From: JBHJHK01 sp050330975
GTDB taxonomy: Bacteria > Pseudomonadota > Gammaproteobacteria > Competibacterales > Competibacteraceae
Length of the DNA stretch: 43,615 bases
Direction: 5' to 3'
Assembly (NCBI GenBank): GCA_050330975.1
Contig: JBHJHK010000128.1
Location: 1-43,615 of the forward strand
In this document: positions 34,066-42,337 of the stretch, in pieces
How positions within the stretch are numbered: position 1 is the first letter of the stretch
How the letters are laid out: each line of letters opens with the position of its first letter
Position numbers and translations under genes: made by a program
Notes under the pieces: model-generated
What the model saw: only the letters and a program-made list of their open reading frames with translations
Database searches by the model: none
Told to the model about the DNA's origin: nothing

Positions 34066-35354
34066 CCCCCCGCCCCCTGGGCCTCGGGCTCGATGAACTC
34101 CAGGCCCCCCATGTAGGGGGCCAGGGCCGCGGGGACGCGAATGCGGCCTTTGGCGTCTTGGTTGTTCTCCATGATGGCCACCAAGGTGCGACCCACGGCC
34201 AAACCCGAGCCATTGAGGGTGTGGACCAGTTCTGGCTTTTCCCCATCGGCGCGGCGAAAGCGGGCCTGGAGGCGGCGGGCTTGAAAGTCCTCGAAGTTGC
34301 TACACGAGGAGATCTCTCGGTAGCGCTTTTGGCTGGGGAGCCACACCTCCAAATCGTAGGTCTTGGCGGCGGAAAAGCCCAAATCGCCCCCACACAAGGC
34401 CGCGACCCGGTAGGGAAGCTCCAGGCGCTGCAACACCGTCTCGGCGTGGTGGGTCAGGGTCTCGATGGTTTCATAGGACGCCTCGGGGGCAGTGATCTGC
34501 ACCAGCTCGACCTTTTCAAATTGGTGCTGGCGGATCATCCCCCGGGTGTCCTTGCCATAGGATCCCGCCTCGCTGCGAAAGCACGGGGTATGGGCGGTGA
34601 GTTTGAGGGGTAGCGCCTTGGCGTCCAAGATGGCGTTGCGAACCAAGTTGGTCAACGGCACTTCGGCGGTGGGAATCAAGTAATAGGGCGCCTCACCCTG
34701 GAGGGCAAATAGGTCGGCGGCGAACTTGGGCAGTTGCCCCGTGCCCCGCAAGCTATCGGCGTTGACGATGGCCGGGACGTAGCACTCCTGGTAGCCGTGT
34801 TCGGTGGTGTGGAGGTCCAGCATAAAGTGGATCAACGCCCGGTGGAGGCGAGCCAACGGCCCCTTGAGGACGCTAAACCGCGACCCGGTGAGCGTAGCCG
34901 CCGCCTCGCCGTCCAACAGGCGTCCCCCCAGGTCCACGTGGTCTTTGGGGGTGAAGTCAAACGCCAACGGTTCCCCCCAACGCCGCACCTCGAGGTTGTC
35001 ATCTTCGCTTTTACCCGCCGGCACCGTGGCGTGGGGGGCATTGGGCAACTCCAGCAGAAACTCATCTAGCTGCTCTTGGACTTCCCGCAGGTCGTCTTGG
35101 GCCCGCTTGAGACGCTCGTTGAGCTGGTTGACCTCGGCGCGCAAGGGCTCGATATCCTCACCGCGCCCCTTGGCGACGCCGATGGCCTTGGAGCGCTGGG
35201 TGCGCTCGCTTTGCAGTTCTTCGGACTGGGTCTGGAGGGCCTTGCGCAGGGTTTCCAGGCGGGAAAAGCGGGCGATATCCAAAGCAAAGCCCCGGACGGC
35301 GAGGCGCTGGGCCAGGGCGTTGGGGTCAGTGCGCAACTGTCGCGGATCCAGCAT
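34056..35354 (-). CDS. serS: Seryl-tRNA synthetase
   Basis: Charges tRNA-Ser (and tRNA-Sec). 432 aa from ATG 35354 (MLDPRQLRTDPNALAQRL, the standard bacterial start); an upstream in-frame extension was rejected. The N-terminal coiled-coil arm spans about 30-110 and binds the tRNA long variable arm. Class II motif 2 is FRSEAGSYGKDTRGMIRQHQ with FEKVELVQ, and motif 3 is LNGSGLAVGRTLVAIMENNQ, ending PYMGGLEFI. It is the third gene of kdsD-kdsA-serS, 34 bp downstream of kdsA. Confidence 0.97.
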   Translation of the reverse strand: MLDPRQLRTDPNALAQRLAVRGFALDIARFSRLETLRKALQTQSEELQSERTQRSKAIGVAKGRGEDIEPLRAEVNQLNERLKRAQDDLREVQEQLDEFLLELPNAPHATVPAGKSEDDNLEVRRWGEPLAFDFTPKDHVDLGGRLLDGEAAATLTGSRFSVLKGPLARLHRALIHFMLDLHTTEHGYQECYVPAIVNADSLRGTGQLPKFAADLFALQGEAPYYLIPTAEVPLTNLVRNAILDAKALPLKLTAHTPCFRSEAGSYGKDTRGMIRQHQFEKVELVQITAPEASYETIETLTHHAETVLQRLELPYRVAALCGGDLGFSAAKTYDLEVWLPSQKRYREISSCSNFEDFQARRLQARFRRADGEKPELVHTLNGSGLAVGRTLVAIMENNQDAKGRIRVPAALAPYMGGLEFIEPEAQGAGGQR

Positions 35355-35388
35355 GACGGCAACACTCTCGATGGCAGCGGGGAAAAGA

Positions 35389-36240
35389 TTACGGGTTGGG
35401 GTGGCTCGGGGGGACGATCTCCGCCATGCCCGCCTGCTTGACAACGCGATCTAGGGCCACCAAGACCTCTAGCAACTGGGCAAAGCGCCCCAACGCCCAG
35501 GCGTTGGGGCCGTCGCTCAAGGCGTTGTCGGGATCGGGGTGGGTTTGCATAAACAGCCCACTCACCCCGGCGGCCACGGCCGCCCGGGCCAGGGGGGGAA
35601 CCATCTCCCGCAGCCCCCCCGAGGCGTGTCCCCGGCCCCCGGGGAGTTGGACGGCGTGGGTGGCGTCGAACACCACGGGGCACTGAGTGGACCGCAACCA
35701 GCTCAAGGCGCGCATATCCGCCACCAGGTTGTTGTAGCCAAAGGACACACCCCGCTCACAGACCATGAGCTGGTCGTTGCCCACAGCTCTGGCCTTGGCC
35801 ACCACCGGCTCCATATCCCAAGGGGCCAAAAACTGACCCTTTTTCAAATTCACAGGCCTCCCCTGGCGGGCGACATTCTGGATGAAATTGGTCTGGCGGA
35901 CCAAAAAAGCCGGGGTCTGCAACACATCGACCACCGCGGCCACCTCGTTGAGTGGCGTGTCTTCGTGGACGTCGGTGAGGACCGGCACTCCAATTTCCCG
36001 CCGCACCGCCTCGAGGATGGCAAGGCCCGCCTCGAGGCCTGGACCGCGAAAGCTCTGGTGGGAGGTGCGGTTGGCCTTGTCAAAGGAAGACTTATAGATA
36101 AAGGGCACCCCCAAGGCGTCGGTGATCTCCTTGAGTTGCCCGGCAGTGTCCAACGCCAGTTGGCGCGATTCGATGACACAGGGACCGGCGATGACGAACA
36201 GCGGTCGGTCGAGGCCCACCTCAAAATCGCAGAGTTGCAA
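35389..36240 (-). CDS. kdsA: 3-deoxy-8-phosphooctulonate (Kdo-8-P) synthase
   Basis: Condenses arabinose 5-phosphate with phosphoenolpyruvate, the committed step to Kdo for lipid A-core. 283 aa. Motifs: FVIAGPCVIESRQLAL (Cys21), FIYKSSFDKANRTSHQSFRG, VLTDVHEDTPLNEV, LVRQTNFIQNVA, NLKKGQFLAPWDM, CERGVSFGYNNLV, VVFDATHAVQLPGG and FMQTHPDPDNALSDGPNA. A Cys at this N-terminal position (Asn in the E. coli enzyme) marks the metal-dependent class. Start TTG 36240, behind GAGGAGAT, is the only start in frame near the family N-terminus. Preceded by kdsD (30 bp), its substrate supplier. Confidence 0.96.
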   Translation of the reverse strand: MQLCDFEVGLDRPLFVIAGPCVIESRQLALDTAGQLKEITDALGVPFIYKSSFDKANRTSHQSFRGPGLEAGLAILEAVRREIGVPVLTDVHEDTPLNEVAAVVDVLQTPAFLVRQTNFIQNVARQGRPVNLKKGQFLAPWDMEPVVAKARAVGNDQLMVCERGVSFGYNNLVADMRALSWLRSTQCPVVFDATHAVQLPGGRGHASGGLREMVPPLARAAVAAGVSGLFMQTHPDPDNALSDGPNAWALGRFAQLLEVLVALDRVVKQAGMAEIVPPSHPNP

Positions 36241-36270
36241 CGTTGCATCTCCTCGGGGAAACGGTGGTGA

Positions 36271-37215
36271 TTAGACGGCGCAATCGTGGAGGTGGACCAC
36301 CCCCTGGAGCTCGCCGTGGTGAGAGACCACCAAGGCTGTGATATTGCGCCGGTGCATGAGTTCTTGGGCGTCGATGAGCCGGGTACAGCTGGTGATGGTC
36401 ACGGGGTCCTTGGTCATGATTTGCGTGGCGATGAGTTCGGCAAAACCCGCTAGGTGGCTCTCCACCGCCCGCCGCAGGTCGCCGTCGGTGATGATCCCCA
36501 CCACCCGCTGCCCTTCGGCGACGATGGCCACCCCCAACCGCCCCCGGGAGACGGTGTGGACCACTTCGGCCATGGGGCTTTCGGGGTGAACCACCGGCAG
36601 CCCCTCCTTGCGCATCACTTGCTCGACGCGGGTAAACAGACGCCCTAGGCGTCCACCGGGGTGGAAACGGGCGAAGTGTTCGCTGCGAAATTCCCGGGCC
36701 TCCATGAGGGCCACCGCCAGGGCGTCCCCCATGGCTAGGGCCGCGGTGGTGGAGGCGGTGGGGGCCAACTGGAGGGGACACGCCTCCTTGGCGACGGCCA
36801 CGTCGAGGTGAACGCGGGCGGCCTGGGCCAGGGTCGAGCGGTCGTTGCCGGTCATGGCCACCAGGGCGTTGCCGTTGTCGCGCAAGAAAGGTACCAAACG
36901 CACCACTTCTTCGGTCTCGCCGGAGTGGGACAAGGCCAAGAAGATGTCCTCGGGTGCCACCATCCCCAAGTCGCCGTGGTAGGCCTCGGCGGGGTGCATA
37001 AAAAAGCTCGGGGTGCCCGTGGACGCCAGGGTGGCACTGATCTTTTGAGCGACGATGCCCGACTTACCCATCCCACTCACCACCACCCGCCCCCGCGCCT
37101 CCAACAAGGCCGCTACGGCCCGGTCGAAGTCGTTGGTCAAGCGCTTTGCAAGGTCGGTGATGGCCATGGCTTCGATGGCGAGGACCCGACGGGCGACATC
37201 AATGTGATTGGCCAT
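36271..37215 (-). CDS. kdsD: Arabinose-5-phosphate isomerase
   Basis: Interconverts ribulose 5-phosphate and arabinose 5-phosphate, feeding the Kdo synthase gene downstream. The 314-aa protein has a SIS domain (VVVSGMGKSGIVAQKISATL near 45, HPAEAYHGDLGM with the catalytic-region His, LALSHSGETEEVVRL) and then two CBS domains (about 207-314, GVAIVAEGQRVVGIITDGDLRRA and MHRRNITALVV), the full-length KdsD layout. ATG 37215 lacks a canonical Shine-Dalgarno; it is preceded by ATCGCCT, as is hom. First gene of kdsD-kdsA-serS. Confidence 0.95.
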   Translation of the reverse strand: MANHIDVARRVLAIEAMAITDLAKRLTNDFDRAVAALLEARGRVVVSGMGKSGIVAQKISATLASTGTPSFFMHPAEAYHGDLGMVAPEDIFLALSHSGETEEVVRLVPFLRDNGNALVAMTGNDRSTLAQAARVHLDVAVAKEACPLQLAPTASTTAALAMGDALAVALMEAREFRSEHFARFHPGGRLGRLFTRVEQVMRKEGLPVVHPESPMAEVVHTVSRGRLGVAIVAEGQRVVGIITDGDLRRAVESHLAGFAELIATQIMTKDPVTITSCTRLIDAQELMHRRNITALVVSHHGELQGVVHLHDCAV

Positions 37216-37311
37216 AGGCGATCGATAGAGTTGTTTTTAGACAATAGGGCAAAATCTTCGATTCTGGGCTACTATGACACACTCGATCGACGGGTGCCTA
37301 GGGTCTAGCGC

Positions 37312-37743
37312 TCAACTGCTGACCTTCGTCTGCCGGAGTTGAGAGGGGCGAAAAATGGTATGGCGGTAAAAAAAAAATTTGGTGACAAACGAAACTAGCG
37401 CCACAATCCCAACGGCCAGCAGGTAATGCAACTGCCCCAAGAGGTGCAGCGACAAAAACAGCCCGTATTCTAGGCCGCGAAACACCAACGAGGATCCAGT
37501 GTACTGGACAAACTGGAGCAAAAGCGCTCCGCGGCTGTTGGGATAGACGTAGTAACGCAGGCCGAGGAAATTTTGTACCAAGGCGACGGCCAACGCCAGG
37601 GGATAGGCTATGACCTCAGAGAGGCCGAATACCTCGTGGGCCAGGGCCGTCACAGCCATCGTCGTCACCAAGCTAGCAACAGCCACCTGACCGAACCGCA
37701 GGCCAGCGAAATATAGAATCCGATTGGTCTGCGGGTTTCCCAT
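37312..37743 (-). CDS. GtrA family membrane protein (probable polyprenyl-phosphate-sugar flippase)
   Basis: A 143-aa protein with four membrane segments and the GtrA pattern: FAGLRFGQVAVASLVTTMAV at the start, YPLALAVALVQNFLGLRYYV in the middle, and a C-terminal VGIVALVSFVTKFFFYRHTIF in which the basic/aromatic end is typical. GtrA members are thought to flip bactoprenol-linked sugars across the inner membrane. ATG 37743 is 26 bp downstream of the GT2 gene, which makes such lipid-linked sugars in the classic GtrAB pair. Confidence 0.88.
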   Translation of the reverse strand: MGNPQTNRILYFAGLRFGQVAVASLVTTMAVTALAHEVFGLSEVIAYPLALAVALVQNFLGLRYYVYPNSRGALLLQFVQYTGSSLVFRGLEYGLFLSLHLLGQLHYLLAVGIVALVSFVTKFFFYRHTIFRPSQLRQTKVSS

Positions 37744-37769
37744 GGTCTTTCCCCCAGTTTTCTCAGGGA

Positions 37770-38690
37770 TTAGGCGTTGAATCGCTTGACCAACATATCG
37801 GCCAGCAGGGCGAACAACACGGCGTTGAGGGTGAACATGGCCAGGATGACGGTCTTATCCGTCAGATCGCCAATGATAAACACGTCATAGCTGGCGCTGA
37901 CCAAAAACCCCATGCCCAGCAAGGCAATGACAGGGGTCAACGCCCGGATCGGGGCAAAGTACATTCCAGTCCGCAAAATCAACTGGCAAAAACGCAGGGT
38001 ATCGCGAATGGGCTTGATTTTCGACTGACCAATACGAGCCTTATAGGCGATGGGTTCGTAGTGGACCGCTTGTTCGGCGCACAAAAAGGCGATGGTCACT
38101 GTCGTGGTAAAGCTGAAGGAATTGGGCAAGAGCTTTAGGTAGGGCAATGTCACAGCACGGCGAAACACCCGCAACCCGGAATTCATATCGGGCACTGACT
38201 CACCCACTAGAAAACTCACCCAGGCCTTGAGGAAGATCTTGGGGATGGCTCGCAACTTGGAGTACTGGACATCGCTTCCCACCCGGGCCCCCACCAGCAT
38301 ATCCAGCTGCCGGTCCCGGGCCATGGCCACCAATTGGGGAATGCGATGGTTGGGGTAGGTGCCGTCGGCGTCGGTGATGACCACAAATTCGCTCTTGGCC
38401 TGGCGAAAGCCCGTTTTCAAGGCGGCTCCGTAACCCCGGTTGCGTTTGTGAGTCACAACACGGAGTTGGGGAATGCGAGCTTCGAGTTCGGCGAGAATGG
38501 CGGGACTGCGGTCTTTCGAACCATCGTCGACCACGACGATGTGAAAGGGGCGTTCCCCCATGAGTTCCTGACTCAGTTCCTCCAGGGTCTCGGCGATGGC
38601 GCCCTCTTCGTTATAGCAGGGAATGACGACGGTGAACTCGGCCTCAGAGGTCACAGGGGGGTTCCGCGCAGTGTTGGCATATGGGGGCAC
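37770..38690 (-). CDS. Family 2 glycosyltransferase, GtrB/dolichol-phosphate-mannose-synthase type
   Basis: A 306-aa enzyme. The catalytic GT-A domain shows FTVVIPCYNEEGAIAETLEE (19-38), VVDDGSKDRSPAIL and the DxD-type ITDADGTYPNHRIPQL, then GARVGSDVQYSKLRAIPKIF. Two C-terminal membrane segments follow (PVIALLGMGFLVSASYDVF and VILAMFTLNAVLFALLADML), giving the GtrB topology. It should transfer a sugar from a nucleotide donor to undecaprenyl phosphate at the cytoplasmic face. GTG 38690 starts 1 bp after the sulfotransferase stop; GTG 38654 is an alternative. The sugar is unknown. Confidence 0.9.
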   Translation of the reverse strand: MPPYANTARNPPVTSEAEFTVVIPCYNEEGAIAETLEELSQELMGERPFHIVVVDDGSKDRSPAILAELEARIPQLRVVTHKRNRGYGAALKTGFRQAKSEFVVITDADGTYPNHRIPQLVAMARDRQLDMLVGARVGSDVQYSKLRAIPKIFLKAWVSFLVGESVPDMNSGLRVFRRAVTLPYLKLLPNSFSFTTTVTIAFLCAEQAVHYEPIAYKARIGQSKIKPIRDTLRFCQLILRTGMYFAPIRALTPVIALLGMGFLVSASYDVFIIGDLTDKTVILAMFTLNAVLFALLADMLVKRFNA

Positions 38691-38691
38691 C

Positions 38692-39540
38692 TCAAGTCGC
38701 TACAGTGAGGGCTTCGAGGCGGCGTTGAAGATCGTTGCAAAGGTCCATCACCCCAGGGGCAACAGCCGGGGGGGGAGACTTTCCCACCGATCGCGGGGAG
38801 ATAAACTCACCTAGGGTTTCGCGGTATTCCAGACCCAAAAAGGCGAAAATCGCCGCCAGTTGTCCGTGGGGCGCCTGGACGAGGCGCTCGTACTGGACGA
38901 CCCGTACCCGGGCATCGCATTCGAGCAGCTGCTCAAACAGCAGGGCGTTGCGCATGTACCAAAACAGCCCACAGGCCGTGGCGCCATTCACGCCCTCCCG
39001 GCCATGGTCCACCACTGCCTGTGCCACGGCGGGGGAGACGGCACGAGTAATCCAGTTGGTGTCGAGGCGCCCCGCCACCACGGCGTCGATGGTTTCGCGG
39101 TGGGTGTCGGGACCCCACAGGGCCAGGTGGGAGTTGACGACATCGCGAAAGTCCCGGAACACCCACAGGGCCCGCGCGGGGGCAAAGGTAGCCAGGAGGT
39201 CCTTGAGGTGTCCCGATTCCAGCAACGCCTTGATCACGACCCGGGGACAGTGCGCCCGGCCCACCAGGGACTGGATGACCTCGGGGGGGCGCATGAGGTA
39301 GTTGTCAAACGCCTTGGGGTCGTACTCGTGGTAGACCCAGGTATCGCGGCTGCGCTCCAGGGCGGTCATCACCATGTTGGTCCCCGAGCGCTGGCAACCG
39401 GCCACCAACACCGTCTCCGGCGGGGATTGGGGAGATGTCCAACTGCGCCAGCCCTGGGCCAAGCGCTTGCTGGTCAAAAACTGCTGACGCATCAACTTGC
39501 GCTGGGCCCGGGCGATGAGACTACCGGGGTTTATTTGCAC
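38692..39540 (-). CDS. Sulfotransferase family protein
   Basis: 282 aa. The 5'-phosphosulfate-binding loop of PAPS enzymes is visible as VLVAGCQRSGTNMVMTAL near residue 44, and the 3'-phosphate-binding region as LWVFRDFRDVVNSHLALWG near 123 (Arg and Ser). The rest matches the loose bacterial Sulfotransfer_3 pattern. It could sulfate a surface glycan made by the flanking glycosyltransferases. GTG 39540 follows GGAG. It lies directly upstream of the GT2 gene, with which it is probably co-transcribed. Confidence 0.82.
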   Translation of the reverse strand: MQINPGSLIARAQRKLMRQQFLTSKRLAQGWRSWTSPQSPPETVLVAGCQRSGTNMVMTALERSRDTWVYHEYDPKAFDNYLMRPPEVIQSLVGRAHCPRVVIKALLESGHLKDLLATFAPARALWVFRDFRDVVNSHLALWGPDTHRETIDAVVAGRLDTNWITRAVSPAVAQAVVDHGREGVNGATACGLFWYMRNALLFEQLLECDARVRVVQYERLVQAPHGQLAAIFAFLGLEYRETLGEFISPRSVGKSPPPAVAPGVMDLCNDLQRRLEALTVAT

Positions 39541-39707
39541 CTTGGGAGATCTCCAAACCCTATTCGTCCCACCAGCTCCACGAGCCCGGGATCATGGTCG
39601 AGCAAAGGTAGAGGGGGCAGGGACCCCTGTCAAGGGCAGGGATACCCCACCCCCCGGAGACATGGACCATCTATATCGACACCCAAAGGCCAACGACCCA
39701 CGATTGA

Positions 39708-41330
39708 TCAACCTTCCTCCGGGGGCAGGCGGTAAATGGCCACCGGCGGGTGGGGTTCTGCCAGACGGCGGTAGATGCCGGTGGGCACGTAGTCTTTAGC
39801 CCCCAAGCCATCTATCAAGCGGGCCAGCAGCTTCTTCTCTGAGCGGTGGCTCCACACCTGCTGCCAATCGGCCTTGGGAACAAAATGGGCGTTCCAATCT
39901 TCCGCTACGAAAAAACCGGCTTTGGTGGGATCGTAGAAGTACAGCTGACCAGGGGACGGCGGATCGGCCGCCACCACGCGATCGGCCAGCCCCTCGGCCC
40001 GCAGCAAAAAATCGGCCATGGCGCGGGTGGTGGGATCGGTCTGGATCACCTCTTCTCGGGAGGCGGCATAGTCGATCAGACGCCTCTCGGCGTAGAGTCC
40101 CATTCCCGAACGGGCATCCATAAAGATCACGTTAGAGCCCACCATGACCAAGACCAACAATCCCACCCCGATCCTGGCCCCCCAAGTCTCGACCACTCTC
40201 ACCCGGGCCACGGTGAGCCCCCACTGAATAAAAAACCCGAGACCCAACGCGGCGACAAAGACGGGCAAGGCGTAATAGCGGGGTAGAGGACGCAAAAACA
40301 ACAAGCAGTTACCGATTACAAACCACACCGCCATGACCAACAAGAGGAGCCGAGCCGTGGTTCTCGTCGCAGGTGAGCGTGGCCCCAGGGACAAAAACAA
40401 CAGCGCGGGCAATCCCAAGGTGAAGACCAGCCCATAGTAGGGTTCGACGAAGATCAAGACATAGGGATCTAGCCAGTTGTTGACGTGGACCAGGTTCGAC
40501 ACCGGCGCGGCGTTGGCGATTTTGTCGAAATCGAAATGATCCAGGACTTTGCTGAGCAAATCCTCCTGTACCAACGCCTCCGCCACGGCGGTATCCCCCC
40601 CCGAATTGGTGATATCGGGACTGGAGAAACTGATCTTCAACCGGTAGAAGGGATCGTCCTGGTAGACCTGATAGACCGCCATTTCGGCGAGGCAAACACA
40701 GGCGAACAGCACCAGGGCCACAGAGGTGACCCACCGCCGCAACGGCCACCCCAACAGCCAAATCAGGCCGAAAAACCCCACCAAACCGGCCGCCGTCTCC
40801 CGAGTGACAAAGGCCAACCCCAGCATCACCCCCGCAGCGGCCATCCAGCCCAGGGCGTGTTGGGGGCGTCGCTGGGCCAGCAACAGCGCCAACAGTGCGC
40901 TGGCCTCGAAGAACAACTCGGCGATGGTGGGCCTGGGATTGGTACCGAAACTGGCGATCAAAGGCGCGGTGACCACCAACAAGGTGGCGAGAAAACCCGC
41001 CGTCTTGCCCATGAGCACTTTGGTAGCGGCAAACGTGACGCCGGCCAACAACAAGTAGTAAAGCCCCGCCACCCCCACCACGGCGGCTTCGCGGGTGCCC
41101 ACCAGGGACAGGGCGATGGCCATGGGGACCACGATGGGGTGGCGCAGTTCCCAATGGGTGCTCCCCAGATAAGGTACCTGATCGAGCCAGCCCTCGGCGC
41201 CTTTGATGTAGTGCCAATCGTCCAATAGCCAGCCTTGGTAACCAATAAAGGCCAAGGCAAAAGACCCGACCACGGCCACCAACACCATGACCCACAGTAA
41301 CCCTTCACAGAGGACCTGCTTGCGACTCAC
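39708..41330 (-). CDS. Family 39 glycosyltransferase (ArnT/PMT-like membrane protein)
   Basis: A polytopic inner-membrane protein of about 540 aa. After the first membrane segment a periplasmic loop carries WLLDDWHYIKGAEGWL and STHWELRHPIVVPMAI, where the acidic pair and the WELRHP element are the expected catalytic features of GT39/GT-C enzymes that use a polyprenyl-phosphate-linked sugar. About ten further hydrophobic segments follow; the C-terminal 130 residues form a soluble domain. I chose GTG 41330 (Shine-Dalgarno AGGGAG) over TTG 41333. Separated from the sulfotransferase by 167 bp. Confidence 0.87.
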   Translation of the reverse strand: MSRKQVLCEGLLWVMVLVAVVGSFALAFIGYQGWLLDDWHYIKGAEGWLDQVPYLGSTHWELRHPIVVPMAIALSLVGTREAAVVGVAGLYYLLLAGVTFAATKVLMGKTAGFLATLLVVTAPLIASFGTNPRPTIAELFFEASALLALLLAQRRPQHALGWMAAAGVMLGLAFVTRETAAGLVGFFGLIWLLGWPLRRWVTSVALVLFACVCLAEMAVYQVYQDDPFYRLKISFSSPDITNSGGDTAVAEALVQEDLLSKVLDHFDFDKIANAAPVSNLVHVNNWLDPYVLIFVEPYYGLVFTLGLPALLFLSLGPRSPATRTTARLLLLVMAVWFVIGNCLLFLRPLPRYYALPVFVAALGLGFFIQWGLTVARVRVVETWGARIGVGLLVLVMVGSNVIFMDARSGMGLYAERRLIDYAASREEVIQTDPTTRAMADFLLRAEGLADRVVAADPPSPGQLYFYDPTKAGFFVAEDWNAHFVPKADWQQVWSHRSEKKLLARLIDGLGAKDYVPTGIYRRLAEPHPPVAIYRLPPEEG

Positions 41331-41495
41331 CAACTCCCTACCTCTTCTGTGCTGCGGCTCTCAAACCACAATAGCATGCCCCATTTCCCCAGTTTATTTG
41401 TCAAAAACTGTCCCAGACCCTCCGGGCTGAGCTAGCCCTGGCATCTGCCACGGTGTATAGTAACCTCTGGACCCAAAGGTCGGGTCACCGCCATA

Positions 41496-41529
41496 GATGT
41501 CGCGATGAATCTGATGTCGCGATGAATCT
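41496..41529. repeat. Perfect 17-bp tandem duplication
   Basis: GATGTCGCGATGAATCT occurs twice head to tail with no mismatch. The second copy contains the ATG at 41522, the only in-frame ATG of the downstream gene. Because 17 is not a multiple of three, the ATGs in the first copy are out of frame. Confidence 0.97.
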
Positions 41530-42337
41530 CGGGGCCCGAGTTTATCGTCACCTTTCCCTCGATCAATCTTTTCCCCGATCAATTCAGCCGAAAAAGTCCT
41601 CCATCACCTTGTGTGCCCTCACCCGTTTTTGGCTGCGCCTCCGAGGGCGCTGGCGCGCCCTGGGCGCCGGCAATATTCCCTTCTATCTCCTCCATCGCGC
41701 CCTTGCCCCTTGGCAACCCCGCTTGGCCTTCCAGCGTTATTTCTTCGTCGCCCAGCCCGTGACCCCAGGTCATCCCCCCTTGGCGGCGACGGCCAACATC
41801 ACCGTGCGTCCCTTGGCGAGCCAAGACTGGCGGGGGGAACACTGGACTGCCCCCATCCACCGGGATACGGCCGAAATCGCCCGCCGCCGGTCCCTGGGCT
41901 GCGATTGTTTGGAGGCATTCCGCGGCGATCAGCTGGTGGGTTGGTTGTGGCTTTGCTACACCCCCTATCGCGAATCAGAGGACCGCTGTAGCGCCATCCC
42001 CGAGACCCCGGCCTGGGCCTTTGACCTCGACGTCTACATCGTGCCCAGCGCCCGTCTCAGCAAAGCCCTGATAGCGCTGTGGCGGGCTGCCAACAACCAT
42101 TTGGCAGCCCGCCACATCCCGTGGACCTACAGCCGCATCTCCGCCTTCAACCCAGGATCCCTGGCGGCCCATCGACGTCTGGGGGCCCGCGTCGTCGCCA
42201 GGGCTTGCTTTTTGCGCCTGGGACGCTGGCAACTGGTCACGGCGTCGGTCAAACCCTACTTCCACATGACGGGCTCGCCCCTTTACTATCCCCAGCTGTG
42301 GCTCCATCCGCCTCGGCACCCAGGAGGTCGTCCATGA
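41522..42337 (+). CDS. GNAT-like acyltransferase domain protein, substrate unknown
   Basis: About 271 aa. The first ~60 residues are basic and poorly defined. The C-terminal part looks like a GNAT fold: ITVRPLASQDWRGEHWT, an acidic middle (AWAFDLDVYIVPSARLSKAL), and SRISAFNPGSLAAHRRLGAR, the usual N..S..A..RLGA acetyl-CoA/helix element, ending VTASVKPYFHMTG. No signal peptide. The start is uncertain: ATG 41522 lies in the tandem repeat without a Shine-Dalgarno, GTG 41453 and several later TTG/GTG codons are alternatives. Its stop overlaps the next gene by 4 bp (ATGA). Confidence 0.6.
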   Translation: MNLGARVYRHLSLDQSFPRSIQPKKSSITLCALTRFWLRLRGRWRALGAGNIPFYLLHRALAPWQPRLAFQRYFFVAQPVTPGHPPLAATANITVRPLASQDWRGEHWTAPIHRDTAEIARRRSLGCDCLEAFRGDQLVGWLWLCYTPYRESEDRCSAIPETPAWAFDLDVYIVPSARLSKALIALWRAANNHLAARHIPWTYSRISAFNPGSLAAHRRLGARVVARACFLRLGRWQLVTASVKPYFHMTGSPLYYPQLWLHPPRHPGGRP

